Below, in pieces: positions 28,670 through 37,675 of a stretch of DNA of 64,000 nucleotides. This DNA comes from Anastatus disparis (lineage: Eukaryota; Arthropoda; Insecta; Hymenoptera; Eupelmidae). How positions within the stretch are numbered: the first letter of the stretch is position 1; the number at the start of each line of letters is the position of its first letter. The position numbers and the translations under genes were made by a program. The stretch spans positions 558,001 through 622,000 of the forward strand of contig JAFFSR010000004.1 of NCBI GenBank assembly GCA_017163975.1. Reading direction: 5' to 3'. The notes under the pieces are model-generated. The model had not been told where the DNA came from. It was given only the letters and a program-made list of their open reading frames with translations, and made no database searches.

Positions 28670-28963
28670 ATGTATAAACAATTAAATAATGATCAAAAAC
28701 AAATTTTTGAAAAAATAATAAATAATAAACAAAAAATATTTTTCATAGATGGACCAGGAGGTTCCGGAAAAACTTTCTTATACAAAACATTAATATATTA
28801 TTATATAAGCATTAAAAAAAAATTTTTATCGATGGCTTGGACCGGAATAGCTTCAATTTTATTACCTAAAGGTTTAACAAGTCACAGAACTTTTAGATTA
28901 CCATTGGATTTAAATAACATTGAAAGCGCATTTTTAAAATTTAATTCAGATAAAAAAAATTAA
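28670..28963 (+). pseudogene. Helicase fragment carrying Walker A
   Basis: A 97-codon open segment within the broken helicase. It holds the helicase entry motif LNNDQKQIFEKII (Q-motif-like), then FFIDGPGGSGKTFLYKTL (Walker A, the ATP phosphate-binding loop), MAWTGIAS (motif Ia) and SHRTFRLPLD. It stops at TAA directly after an A8 run. One extra A there would restore the frame into LRETDIIIWDEAS. The ATG at 28670 is probably not a real start, since homology continues upstream in another frame. Confidence 0.75.
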
Positions 28964-28998
28964 GAGAAACAGATATAATTATATGGGATGAAGCATCT

Positions 28999-30006
28999 AT
29001 GATTCCTAAAAAAGCTTTAGAAATCGTAGACAAAACTTTAAAAGATGTTTGTCATAATGATAAAAGTTTTGGTGGAAAAATAATTATTTTAGGTGGAGAT
29101 TTTCGACAAATTCTACCAGTATTAAAATATGGAAGAAGAAATACTATAATTGAAGAGACTATAAAATATTCAAATCTTTGGCCCTTATTTCATATTTTTA
29201 AATTAAAAAAAAACATAAGATCTAATAATGACAGTTTCTCTTCATTTTTATTAAATATAGGAGAAGGAAACATTAATCCATTTATTATTCCAGAAGAATG
29301 GAAAACTAATGACGTCTGTGCCAAAATTTATAAAAACATTAACGAAAATTATTGTTTTTCAAAAAATGTCATTTTGAGTACACATAATGAAGATGTAAAT
29401 ATTTTAAATAACAGAATTTTAAAATTAATTAAGAATGAAACAAAAACTTATTATAGCATTGACTATGCAACATACAAAGGTGTAGATCAAACGGATGATA
29501 ATATTCATTTGAATTATCCAATAGAAATGTTAAATAACATAAGAGAAGGATTACCTCCACACGAACTGAAATTAAAAGTAAATACCATAATTATGTTAAT
29601 TCGAAATTTAAGTATAAAAAATGGATTATGTAATGGAACGCGATTAAAAATAACTAAATTATTCAAATATAACATAGAAGCACAAATAATTACTGGAGAA
29701 AATAAAGGAAATAAAGTTTTTATACCACGTATTACATTAAACACTAATGAATCATCATCTTTACCATTTATTTTATATAGAAAACAATTTCCTGTTATAT
29801 TAGCTTTTGCTATAACAATTAATAAATCTCAAGGCCAAAGTTTCGAAAATATAGGAATATTCATCAAAAAACCTTTATTTTCTCACGGGCAATTATATGT
29901 TGCTCTTTCACGTTGTAAAAATGTAAATAAAATATATATTCAAAATGAATCGGAAAACAAAGATATTATACCTAACATAGTTTGGAAAGAAATATTAGAA
30001 AAATAA
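28999..30006 (+). CDS. Helicase C-terminal segment, longest intact frame (335 codons)
   Basis: This is the longest uninterrupted piece of the Helitron helicase. Residues 32-41 are GGDFRQILPV (motif III). NIRSN at 72-76 matches the conserved loop after it. GLPPHELKLKV near 184-194, IMLIRNL near 198-204 and GLCNGTRL near 209-216 are Helitron-specific spacing elements. TINKSQGQSF at 273-282 is motif V and GQLYVALSRC at 297-306 is motif VI, which contains the arginine finger. It lacks Walker A, and Walker B lies just 5' of its first ATG, so alone it would not be an active ATPase. The frame upstream stays open past the ATG to the frame change near 28950. It is best read as part of the broken gene at 28376-30006 and not as an independent gene. 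Confidence 0.8.
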   Translation: MIPKKALEIVDKTLKDVCHNDKSFGGKIIILGGDFRQILPVLKYGRRNTIIEETIKYSNLWPLFHIFKLKKNIRSNNDSFSSFLLNIGEGNINPFIIPEEWKTNDVCAKIYKNINENYCFSKNVILSTHNEDVNILNNRILKLIKNETKTYYSIDYATYKGVDQTDDNIHLNYPIEMLNNIREGLPPHELKLKVNTIIMLIRNLSIKNGLCNGTRLKITKLFKYNIEAQIITGENKGNKVFIPRITLNTNESSSLPFILYRKQFPVILAFAITINKSQGQSFENIGIFIKKPLFSHGQLYVALSRCKNVNKIYIQNESENKDIIPNIVWKEILEK

Positions 30007-30154
30007 TTTTATTATAATTTAACAAAAATTTAATGTTATTTAAATAAATTTTTATAAATTATTTTATTAATTAAACTTTATTTTTTTCAGGTTATATTTA
30101 TATTAATTATAAACATTAAAAATTTTTAATAATATATAAATAAAAAAAAACATA

Positions 30155-30604
30155 ATGGAATGGAATTCAATTAATGATGTTGAAATTGACAATGTTAATG
30201 ATCAACAAATGATTGAATGGGATCCAATAGAAGGTCATTATGTTGAAATTAACAATGTCAATGATCAACAATTGATGGAAAATTTAAATGATCAAATTGA
30301 ACATTTAAATTTCCAAGAAGAATATGAATATTGTTTAGAAAGTCTAGATAATAATAGTTCAATAAGCAATACAATAATTTCTAAATTAAATAATATTATT
30401 AATTCGTATATAGAGGAAAATAATGAACAATTTGAATTTAAAAATTGGAATGAAGTACCAGAGTATTATAAATATTATGCGAATGAAATTATAAAATATA
30501 AAATAAATATAAGCGAACCAATAGCAGAATATTACTTTAATCAAAGTCATGAAATTTATTCTAATTATTTATTAAGATTAGCTAACATTATTAATAAAAT
30601 ATGA
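30155..30604 (+). CDS. Unknown 149-residue acidic protein of the Helitron
   Basis: An intact ORF, 148 bp downstream of the helicase stop and inside the Helitron boundaries. I do not recognise the family. The product is rich in Asn, Glu, Ile and Tyr, with few basic residues. An internal duplication is visible: VEIDNVNDQQM at residues 9-19 and VEINNVNDQQL at 30-40, followed by NLNDQ. The rest looks helical, with a C-terminal Tyr-rich stretch (VPEYYKYYANEIIKYK at 101-116). No signal peptide, membrane segment or catalytic motif is seen. The start at 30155 is preceded by AAAACATA and followed by G, an acceptable context. Base composition matches the helicase. It may be a Helitron accessory protein or a captured host fragment, or a chance ORF, although length and internal repeat argue against chance. 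Confidence 0.5.
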   Translation: MEWNSINDVEIDNVNDQQMIEWDPIEGHYVEINNVNDQQLMENLNDQIEHLNFQEEYEYCLESLDNNSSISNTIISKLNNIINSYIEENNEQFEFKNWNEVPEYYKYYANEIIKYKINISEPIAEYYFNQSHEIYSNYLLRLANIINKI

Positions 30605-31792
30605 AAAATTAAAATAAATCATAAATATTTAAATATATAATAATAAATTAAAAAAAATTTTTTAAATTATTAATATTATTAAAAACAAAAAAAATTAGAA
30701 TATTTAAAAATTAACTAAAATATTTAAAAGTTATGATTATTTAAAATTTATAAAACGAAATTTTAATAAATAAATAATTTAACTAATAACAACAATAAAT
30801 AAAAAATTCATATTCATAACTTTTATACAGGTAAATATAGTATAAGTAAGTATAAAATAATTTAAAATTATTTTATTTATTTATTTGTTATATAAATAAC
30901 TAAATTTTAAATAAAATATGATATAATGATCATGTAATAATTTCATTTACAATATCATAATAAATTTATAAATTTTAGTATGAATTTTTGATATATCTCA
31001 TAAAATGTTTAAAATGAGAAAAAGATATAAAAAAGGAATTATAACAAAATAATCCTATAAATCTTATAAAACTCAAAATCATTACGATATATCAAATAAT
31101 ATACTAAATTATCAACAAAATTTTCAATATATTTTAAACTAATGATCATTAATATCATAACAATAATAACACTATTTTTAAGTTATACTACATATAATTA
31201 AATATATTATAAATATTTAAAATAAAATATATTTTATAAGACTAAGTGGTTTTTAGGGCTACTGGCGAGGGTTTCCACTAATCAAAAAAATCTAACGCGC
31301 CATCAAGGTATCTCTATGTTATACACCTTTTTTAAAACTTCATATATTATATAATTATATTAACAAAAAAAATTTTACAAATTTATTCAAAATTAATATT
31401 GATTTAAAAAATAAATATTTATAAGTTATATTGATAAAGGTTTGAAATGTAAGGTGGTGTGGAAAGCCGAACCTCAACACTATATATCTCTTCTTTTTTT
31501 ATAAAAATAAAAAAATAATGAATTAATAATAATTATATATATCTCTTCTTTTTGAAATATAATGAACAAAATAGTGTTGAGGTATTTTCATATAAAGTAA
31601 CATAAATAATTAATATTAATAGAAATAGTAAAAATATTTATTTAGAGTTTAGATAAAAATTATATTATATAATAAATTAAATAATATTACATTATATAAT
31701 ATAATATTAATAATAAATGTTTAATATATAATTATATTTATAGCATAACTGGGGGTTGGCGAGCAGCGCGAGCAGGGGGGTACCCCCCCTAG
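30605..31792 (+). other. Helitron 3' non-coding region, AT desert with two GC islands
   Basis: No ORF of note. The segment is almost pure A/T except for islands at 31240-31330 (AAGTGGTTTTTAGGGCTACT and the GGTTTCCACT that mirrors its start) and 31446-31483 (GTAAGGTGGTGTGGAAAGCC). ACCTCAACACTAT (31471-31483) has an exact inverted copy at 31571-31583. A TATATCTCTTCTTTTT block occurs twice, near 31481 and 31540. Possibly captured host fragments or binding sites. Confidence 0.5.
31751..31792 (+). other. Helitron 3' terminal structure
   Basis: GGGGG at 31751-31755, a GCGAGCAGCGCGAGCAG repeat, then the palindrome GGGGGGTACCCCCC (31775-31788) and the terminal CTAG (31789-31792), with host T at 31793. 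The early G run can also pair with the C run, giving a larger stem. CTAG fits the CTRR consensus for Helitron 3' ends, where replication terminates. Confidence 0.82.
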
Positions 31793-31816
31793 TATATATA
31801 TATATATATATATATA
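31793..31816. repeat. (TA)12 microsatellite at Helitron junction
   Basis: Twelve TA dinucleotides directly follow the Helitron 3' end. ATATATA also precedes its 5' end, so the Helitron inserted into a TA repeat, in agreement with A/T target preference. Confidence 0.85.
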
Positions 31817-32188
31817 AATTTCGTGATAATTTGGTCTTACGGTGCAGTTTGCTGGGGTGGGTCTTGAGAAAGAGGCAAAGAGGATTACCTGTACAGGAAA
31901 GCCTAGGACAAATGGGCTAGTAGAAGGCTGAGTAAAGAAGAATCGATTGAGAAATGATCTGATGAGTATTAATTGCAAAACCGGTTGTTTATTTATATTG
32001 TTGCTGTTCTTTTTGGGATTAATAAAATTGACAACGTTATTTATATGTCAAGGGGTGATAGTTTTTTCGGGTGTGGTTGATTGATAATAGTTAGATTGAA
32101 TTTTGAAACTTCATTTAGTTTCCGTATTATTAGGATTTGATATATTATAATGTCAATCATTTTGAAGCAGATAATTCTGTTTACTGTT

Positions 32189-32265
32189 CTGCCGTCCAAA
32201 GTAAGAAAACCTTAACTCCAATGGGATTCCAATGTAGTTAACCACTTTTACACTTTGGACGGCAG
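32189..32265 (+). repeat. 77-bp inverted-repeat element, copy 1
   Basis: Perfect 14-bp terminal inverted repeats CTGCCGTCCAAAGT / ACTTTGGACGGCAG enclose 49 bp. A second element of exactly 77 bp in the opposite orientation lies at 48222-48298 and matches at 59 of 77 positions without gaps. No target duplication is clear. It may be a minimal MITE, a structured small-RNA locus or the terminal core of a larger family. It lies about 400 bp from the Helitron. Confidence 0.65.
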
Positions 32266-34154
32266 TGTTGGTGTTCATTTCTTTTTTTATTACTGATTTT
32301 ATTATGGATCATATCTGTACAATCATTCATCAAATATTGTAAAGTTTGGGAAAAAGTTCAATCACAATTAATATTTAAACACTGCATTTTTAATAATTTT
32401 AATCCTTTATTGACTAGACTTTGAAACTATTGGTTTATAAATCAATTTAGGAATATATAAATTTCTAATTACTGCAATACAAATTTTTTTTTAATTTTTG
32501 AAGTATTTGGAATTATTATACATAGAATAGAAACACGTTATTGTTACTCAAATCTGATCCGCTAGGTTATTTTGTAAAATTTTCAAACTGTTGAGTAAAA
32601 AAGTATATAAAAAAAGTAAATTAGACATTAAAAGGTTCAAGAATTTTTCTGGATCCGATTATGAATTTGGAATTTTTCTATTTTAATTTTATAGAAAACT
32701 TTTTTCAATGAAACATTAGTAACTCAATAAATAAAATGATCTTCCATTACCACTGAATAATCAGCAAAAGTATGATTATTATCATTACAAAAATTATTAT
32801 GAAATTAAGATCGCGATTTCATGATATAATTTAAAATGAATTAACTTCTATCTTTAATATCTTTGATTTATTTTTAATGACCTTTGTCTTAAACTTCATT
32901 TGCAGTATTTAGTATCATTAAAACAATTGGTCCGTAAATAGAATGTCATTCGATCGAAGGGATCACATACTCAGAAGATCTAGCTAATCCCTTATTCTTA
33001 TTGAGCGCTTGCAAAGCTTGGCACGAAGGGCAAAAATTCGTGTGCAAGAGCTGAAAAATTGGCCGTCAATTTTTGATTGACAGAAACCCGACGAATTCGA
33101 CAGACTTCGAGGCACGTGATAGAAAGAAAGGAAGTTAGAGGGAGATAGAGAGAGAGAGAGAGAGGAAGAAGAGGAAAGAGAATAGGAAGGGAATGGAAAG
33201 CTACCTTCGATGTTTTCTGACGTGTATCCAAATGAGATGACGGAAGAGTATAATGTAAAAAAGTATTTGATATAAACGTACAAGACGATCACTTAAAAAA
33301 TAAAATCGTTTCAATGATAAAGTTACAATAAAATTTCTGGAGATCAAAGAAAATTAAATAAATTTTCAGTAATAACAAAGTATATTATATTAATAATGTC
33401 TAAACCTTTTATATTTTTATATATAATATAAAATTTATTGTCTTATCCGATTGTGCTGTAATTGTATTTTCCAAAACGACAGAATGAAGATTAATATACT
33501 GCTCGAATTTAATTTCATTCGTTATACCTTCTAACTAATGAAACTTCGCATTTCTGTAATAACAATGAATTTTCAAAGAATAAACATTGAGAATCGTGAT
33601 ACTTTTTATCGATATCGATTTTAATTAAGCCACTATCATAAACAGCCTTTAGAAAATATGTCGTAAGTATCAACAAACTGGCAATATTAAATTTTAGTAA
33701 TTCGAGCATCTATACACACACATATACATCCACGTCTTTATAACTACGAGGAAAAAAAACTTTTAGTAAAGTTCGTCTCGTCGTAAATAACTGGGTGTTC
33801 TCTCACTTCAATATCGCGAACTCTCCTTCTTCTCTTCCAGCCCGTTCAAATGCTTTCATCACACATACATACATCCCTGAGAGCTCTACGAGGCACAATG
33901 CCATTTCATTCTTTAACGTTCCTCTCTCTAGTCGCAAAAGAGAGCGCCAAGAGAGAGAAAGGAAGAGAGCAAGGAAAGAGTTTACTCGTTCTCGTAGCAC
34001 CTCCAACTATAAGCATTCGAAACGTTAATTTTTAATAAAACTTACAACTACACACATAGCGTATACACATATGTATATATACATTTGGAAAATAAGCAGG
34101 GTTGGCTAGCTGCGGTGAAATAAAGAACGAAATGGGAAATGGATGAAACAAAAT

Positions 34155-34640
34155 GAACGTGAAGAGAGAGAGCGAGAAAGAGAAAGAGAGAGACAGAGAG
34201 AAATGAAGACGAAAGGAAAGAGGAGACGCGAGTAGTGAGTATTACCTTGGGGAAGTAGAAGAGGTAGCCCATGTCTAGCTTTCTCTCATTCTTTGTGTGT
34301 ATATATAAAGGTGTGTGTGTGTGAGCCAGTGAGCATGTGTGGAGCAGTAAGAGTGCACATTCAGCAGCTTCAGCGAGGCGTTCGCCTTTGGAATATAAAT
34401 TTACAACATTATCGCCTTGGAGAAGACGTCACTCGGCTTTTCTCTACATACCCCTAGACGCCTTAACTCTCCTTCGTCTGGGCCGTTACTTTCCTTCTTC
34501 TTCTTCTTCTTCTTCTATTTTTTTCTTCTTCTCTATCTTTCTTTCTTTCTCTTTTCATTTTTCTCTTGCATCGACAGCTGAAAAACCCGTCGAGTGTATC
34601 CTTAACTATAGCGGTTGTATTCTACGTTAGAAATGGCTTG
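34155..34640. promoter_or_regulatory. GA tract followed by GC-richer island, promoter- or enhancer-like
   Basis: A GA-rich tract (34155-34235) and GT repeat (34308-34322) precede an island with CATTCAGCAGCTTCAGCGAG and CG-containing segments, then a (CTT)n run at 34494-34516. TTCAGC resembles an arthropod initiator. GAGA tracts upstream of initiators are common at paused insect promoters. No start site can be shown from sequence alone. Confidence 0.28.
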
Positions 34641-34940
34641 AACGAAACGGAAAAAGGAAATAAGAGGGGTCGACGGTTATATGGAGCACGATGCGCACTT
34701 TTATCGGGATGAAAGTAGTGGTTGTGCCACGAAATTTTTACTATCTACCTTTCTTTATAACTGCCCCCTGTGTAAGATGCACTACGTTTTCTTTCCTTCT
34801 TTGCTTTTTTCCTTTTTTTCATGAGAAATCTTGAGGAAATGGAAGAAACGTTGAAAAAATTATCTTATCCACTTGGGGAACAGTGGTTTGTTATTATATT
34901 AATAGTAGCTTTGAATTTGATATTTTAAATGTTAAATTAA

Positions 34941-35148
34941 GGGGATGTAATAGGATATATGATTTATACATAGTTACCGACTTGCAGTTTTCCAAATTTT
35001 TAATCTTTATTCAAAAATTTTCTGAAATATCTCTATATTAGGCTTTTTATTAGTAAAAATGTAAGGCTTTAATATAGAGATATTTTTAAAACTTTTGGAT
35101 TAAAAATCGAAAACTTGGGAAACTATAATGTCGGTATTTTACATTCCC
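34941..35148. mobile_element. 208-bp TTAA-flanked foldback MITE
   Basis: The element starts GGGGATGTAA and ends TTACATTCCC, flanked by TTAA at 34937-34940 and 35149-35152. Inner arms include AAATATCTCTATATTA (35025-35040) and its exact inverted copy at 35070-35085. TTAA target duplications are used by piggyBac and Kolobok transposons; which one applies is uncertain. A diverged relative of its left half lies at 37538-37675. No coding capacity. Confidence 0.72.
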
Positions 35149-35167
35149 TTAATTTAATTTAATTTAT

Positions 35168-35180
35168 ATGGATTTCGTTT
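35168..35180 (+). repeat. Left target-site duplication of SINE
   Basis: ATGGATTTCGTTT matches ATGGGTTTCGTTT at 35560-35572 in 12 of 13 positions. Both flank the SINE, as expected for LINE-driven retroposition. Confidence 0.75.
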
Positions 35181-35559
35181 GTAGAGAGCGCGGTGGCGTA
35201 ACGGATAGAGCTCTTGCCTTCAACGTGGTGGGCATGGGTTCGAATCCTGGCCAGGTACCTCTGACTTTTTTTTCTAAAGAAAAATTAGTGTTATGTGCTA
35301 ACAATATCGCGGTGGCTCTTACAGAATCCGATCTCATTGGGTATCGATTGATTGTTGGTCACAAAAATGTGACTGATCATCGATCGGCAGTCAAAGATTT
35401 CGGTATGGTGTATCAGATGGGCTAGCCTGATGTAATGTGTTAAACGGTTCCGGGCTAGAATCTATCTGATATTATCATATGAAAAAAATTAATTATATAG
35501 AGGATGACAATATCCTCTATATAATTAACTTTTTTTTTCTAAAATAAAAGAAAAAAAAA
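35181..35559 (+). mobile_element. tRNA-derived SINE with 3' hairpin and A tail
   Basis: The head carries RNA polymerase III promoter boxes: A box TGGCGTAACGG at 35194-35204 and B box GGTTCGAATCC at 35237-35247. The cloverleaf is degenerate, so this is a SINE and not a working tRNA. A T8 run at 35266-35273 directly follows the tRNA-like part and could end transcripts early. The body is GC-richer than its surroundings. Near the 3' end a 17-bp perfect hairpin (35489-35505 with 35512-35528, 6-nt loop) precedes a T-rich then A-rich tail ending in A10. Flanking 13-bp repeats at 35168-35180 and 35560-35572 mark the insertion. The 85-codon ORF across the head is incidental. Confidence 0.8.
35489..35528 (+). 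repeat. 17-bp perfect stem, 6-nt loop hairpin in SINE tail
   Basis: TTAATTATATAGAGGAT pairs exactly with ATCCTCTATATAATTAA around GACAAT. The flanking A and T runs extend the pairing. SINE 3' ends often mimic the 3' hairpin of the partner LINE, so this could be the reverse-transcriptase recognition structure; that is inference. Confidence 0.75.
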
Positions 35560-35572
35560 ATGGGTTTCGTTT

Positions 35573-36742
35573 ACCAGATTATTCTTTGAACTTAAGCTCA
35601 ATGAATTTCAAAAGGATTTGATTGATTCGATTAACGACTAAATCATAATTTTTTATGAGCCTCTAGTAATTATTAATTAAAAATATAATCTTAGGATTGA
35701 TTAATTCAAAGAAACAAAGAATTCGTGATGAGATTATTTTCTTTCAAGTACGCATTCTTCTTTCGAAACAATTTGCAACGGTAAATTTAAAAAATTTTAA
35801 ACGCAGTGAAACATATCTAATAACTATCACAATCATTGGATATTATAAAATATAATATTATTTTAAGCTCCTTCAACTTATCAAATTTCCATATCCGCTT
35901 AAAATTTATAAAATTTATAGTTAAATCAGGTTATAATAGATTCACGTTAGAGATAAAAAAAAGAAAGATTCATTTGTGTACTTCTTGCTACGCTAAGACT
36001 CCTTGGAAAATGATTTTCGGTCTGATTATCGTACGGGTATGGTTTTTGATACGAGAGACCAAGAATAATTTACAGATTGTGCTGAAAAGCGATTTTCAGT
36101 TACGATAGGGTTGAAAAGAGAAAGGAGAAGAGAAGAGAGGTAGAAGAAAGGGGGGGGAAATAGGATAGAAATGGGGATATATATAGCAAGAGTGATTTAT
36201 TAAAATAATGAATGTTTGTTTAAGACGTTAGGCGTAGTAGTTAAGGCTGAGCGCGCTTTCTCGCGCAAGATGAGTAAACACGAGAATCCCAGAAAGCTCC
36301 TCCTGATGGATATTGGAAGAGAAAATTTTGAGGAGTACAAGGAGAGAATAAGGTGAAGGAAAGATATATATTGTTCTTGAAACAAAAACTGTGAAGGAGA
36401 GAGAGAGAAAGAACAAGGTGGTGGGAATAAGGTTAAATATTTTCAAAACTTTTAAGAACTTTACTAGAAAATTATTTCATTGAATTTTTAATAAAAATAT
36501 TGTTGGTTTTGCACTTTATATTAAAAAGCTTGTAAGATAATCGTAACTATTCCATAATCTATCTAAAGTTAATATTTTTCTTTTTTCATATTAAATTAAT
36601 TAAATAGCCATTAAAAAAAAACATTTATTTAAAATTTTTTTCTTACAATTTTATGTATTTGTTTTATACTGATTTTGGTGAAGCTAAATCTACTTAATTC
36701 ATTAATTTTATAAAAATAAACATGTTCAAAAGTGGAAATTCA
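35573..36742. other. Non-coding DNA between SINE copies
   Basis: No gene supported. AT-rich, with a purine-rich patch (36110-36175, G8 run included) and a GA-rich stretch at 36330-36420. A 90-codon ORF at 35836-36108 has no recognisable domain and sits in AT-rich sequence; I do not consider it a gene. Confidence 0.55.
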
Positions 36743-36938
36743 TTTTTTTTTTTAAATCTTATTTATGTCACTGTATTTGTGCTATTATTGCAATGCTAAT
36801 TAGTGACGGAAGTCATCAATGTGTTTGTGAACAAAGCACGTGTAACATACAGCGGTGCTTGTATGAATCGGCTGAGAGTGGGATTCGATCTCAGGACCCC
36901 AAGATTACGAATCCATTGCTCTACCGACTGAGCCAGTG
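36743..36938 (-). mobile_element. tRNA-derived SINE, family 2 copy A, split by a foldback insertion
   Basis: On the minus strand the head carries an A-box-like TGGCTCAGTCGGTAGAGC and a B-box-like GATCGAATCCC. A conserved body (ATACAAGCACCGCTGTA, ACACGTGCTTTGTTCACAAA) and a 3' A tail follow, seen as T11 at 36743-36753. The first bases of the head (complement of ACGACCTC) lie at 37511-37518, beyond the inserted element at 36939-37501. The match to copy B at 52355-52555 runs through the whole length. Confidence 0.82.
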
Positions 36939-37501
36939 GGTGGGGTCCAATATTTAGAATGTCCATTTAACATTTGCGTCAAAAATACAAATCCCAATTA
37001 TTCGAACCATTATTTCATAGTTTCGAAGTTCAAATTTAAGAAAATTCATTGAATAGAAACGTGTAGACTACAAATGATCAATCATTAGAAGTTTGATTAT
37101 TAGAATATTATTTATTCGACACTAAACATAAGTCAATTATTTCGAAATTACAACTGCACTAATAAACATAAAAATAAAATAGAAGTTTATTTAACCGAAA
37201 ACTACTGATTTATTCATTGCTGATGTCTTGAACTTAGTAATTTTCGGTTAAATGAATTTCTATTTTATTTTTATGTTTATTAGTTCAGTTATAATTTCGA
37301 AATAGTTGACACATTATTAATTTCGAATAAATAATATTCTAATAATCTAACTTCGGTTGATTGGGCATTTGTAGTTTACACATTTCTATTTTATCAATTT
37401 TCTTAAATTTGAACTTCGAAATTCCGGAATAATTGTTCGAATAAATGGAATTCGTATTTTTGACGCAAATTTTAGATGAACATTCTATATATTGACCCCC
37501 C
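36939..37501. mobile_element. 563-bp foldback element nested in the SINE, 9-bp target duplication
   Basis: Ends read GGTGGGGTCCAATATTTAGA and, in complement, GGGGGGTCAATATATAGAAT. The arms continue inverted for roughly 265 bp each with scattered mismatches and meet at a loop near 37207-37233. GAGCCAGTG flanks both sides (36930-36938 and 37502-37510), an exact 9-bp duplication. The SINE resumes directly after it, which proves insertion. Nine-base duplications are typical of Mutator-like transposons, with Merlin (8-9 bp) an alternative. No ORF, so non-autonomous. Arm divergence makes it older than the element at 13984. Confidence 0.87.
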
Positions 37502-37510
37502 GAGCCAGTG

Positions 37511-37518
37511 ACGACCTC
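37511..37518 (-). mobile_element. Remaining head end of SINE copy A
   Basis: ACGACCTC matches the head of SINE copy B (CTGACGACCTC at 52545-52555). It is separated from its body by the foldback insertion. Confidence 0.7.
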
Positions 37519-37537
37519 TTTGATGGATTTGTTTTAA

Positions 37538-37675
37538 AGTAATGTAATAGGGTATATAAGCCATACATTTTTATCGACATTACAATTTCCTAAATTTTCA
37601 ATTTTTATTTAAAAATTTCCCGAAATATCTTTATATTATGCTTTTTATTAGATAAAATGAAAAGATTTAATGAAC
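37538..37675 (+). mobile_element. Partial copy of the TTAA MITE
   Basis: ATGTAATAGGGTATATAAG, then CGAAATATCTTTATATTATG and CTTTTTATTAG follow the same order as the left half of the element at 34941-35148. TTAA precedes it at 37534-37537. The right half is not recognisable. A diverged, truncated relative. Confidence 0.6.

Larger units (their letters stand above)
28376..30006 (+). pseudogene. 5'-truncated, frameshifted Helitron PIF1-like DNA helicase
   Basis: This is the C-terminal part of a RepHel protein, the superfamily 1B (PIF1/RecD2-like) 5'-3' helicase that unwinds DNA during rolling-circle transposition. Homology begins about 28376 with PIQLRKFFACFLLCENI, continues through IIWNKYKNF, and then passes through three frame changes: near 28490, near 28650-28675 (A8 run) and near 28950 (A8 run). 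Visible motifs in order are Walker A GPGGSGKT, motif Ia-like WTGIAS, Walker B-like IIIWDEASM (read across the last frame change), motif III GGDFRQILPV, NIRSN, the GLPPHELKLKV / IMLIRNL / GLCNGTRL block typical of Helitrons, motif V TINKSQGQSF, and motif VI GQLYVALSRC. Rep and the N-terminal zinc-finger regions are missing. As sequenced it cannot make one protein unless the A-run indels are sequencing errors or are bypassed. Family identity is secure. Confidence 0.88.
28099..31792 (+). mobile_element. Helitron, 3,694 bp, with PIF1-type helicase remnant and a second ORF
   Basis: The left end is TCTACCTATATTATATAG after an A at 28098, a classic Helitron 5' terminus. The right end is CTAG at 31789-31792, followed by T, with a GGGGGGTACCCCCC palindrome abutting it. 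There are no terminal inverted repeats and no target duplication, as expected for insertion between A and T. The site is a TA microsatellite. Inside, in order, are a C-rich satellite (28143-28364), a broken PIF1-like helicase (28376-30006), an intact unknown ORF (30155-30604) and about 1.2 kb of very AT-rich DNA. The Rep nuclease region is absent, so the element should depend on a Rep supplied elsewhere. The 3' palindrome touches CTAG directly, whereas canonical hairpins lie some 10 nt inward. Confidence 0.88.
31817..34936. other. Host non-coding DNA right of the Helitron
   Basis: No gene supported. It includes a moderately GC island just after the TA repeat (31817-31990), the 77-bp inverted-repeat element at 32189-32265, a GA tract at 33120-33200, a CT/GA-containing island at 33780-34010, a GA tract at 34155-34235, and an island at 34300-34640 with a CTT run. 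ORFs here are repeat translations. Confidence 0.55.

Noticed and set aside
28376..30006. Viral helicase of a large DNA virus
   Set aside because: PIF1-like helicases occur in some viruses, but the Helitron-specific blocks and the TC/CTAG ends fit a transposon.
30080..30100. Splice acceptor TTTTTTTCAG before the second Helitron ORF
   Set aside because: No convincing donor nearby and the ORF has its own ATG; left as a possibility only.
35183..35262. Functional tRNA gene
   Set aside because: A and B boxes are present but acceptor and T stems do not pair properly; it is part of a SINE with a target duplication.
35168..35425. 85-codon ORF over the SINE head
   Set aside because: It translates the tRNA-like region and SINE body; the non-coding explanation is stronger.
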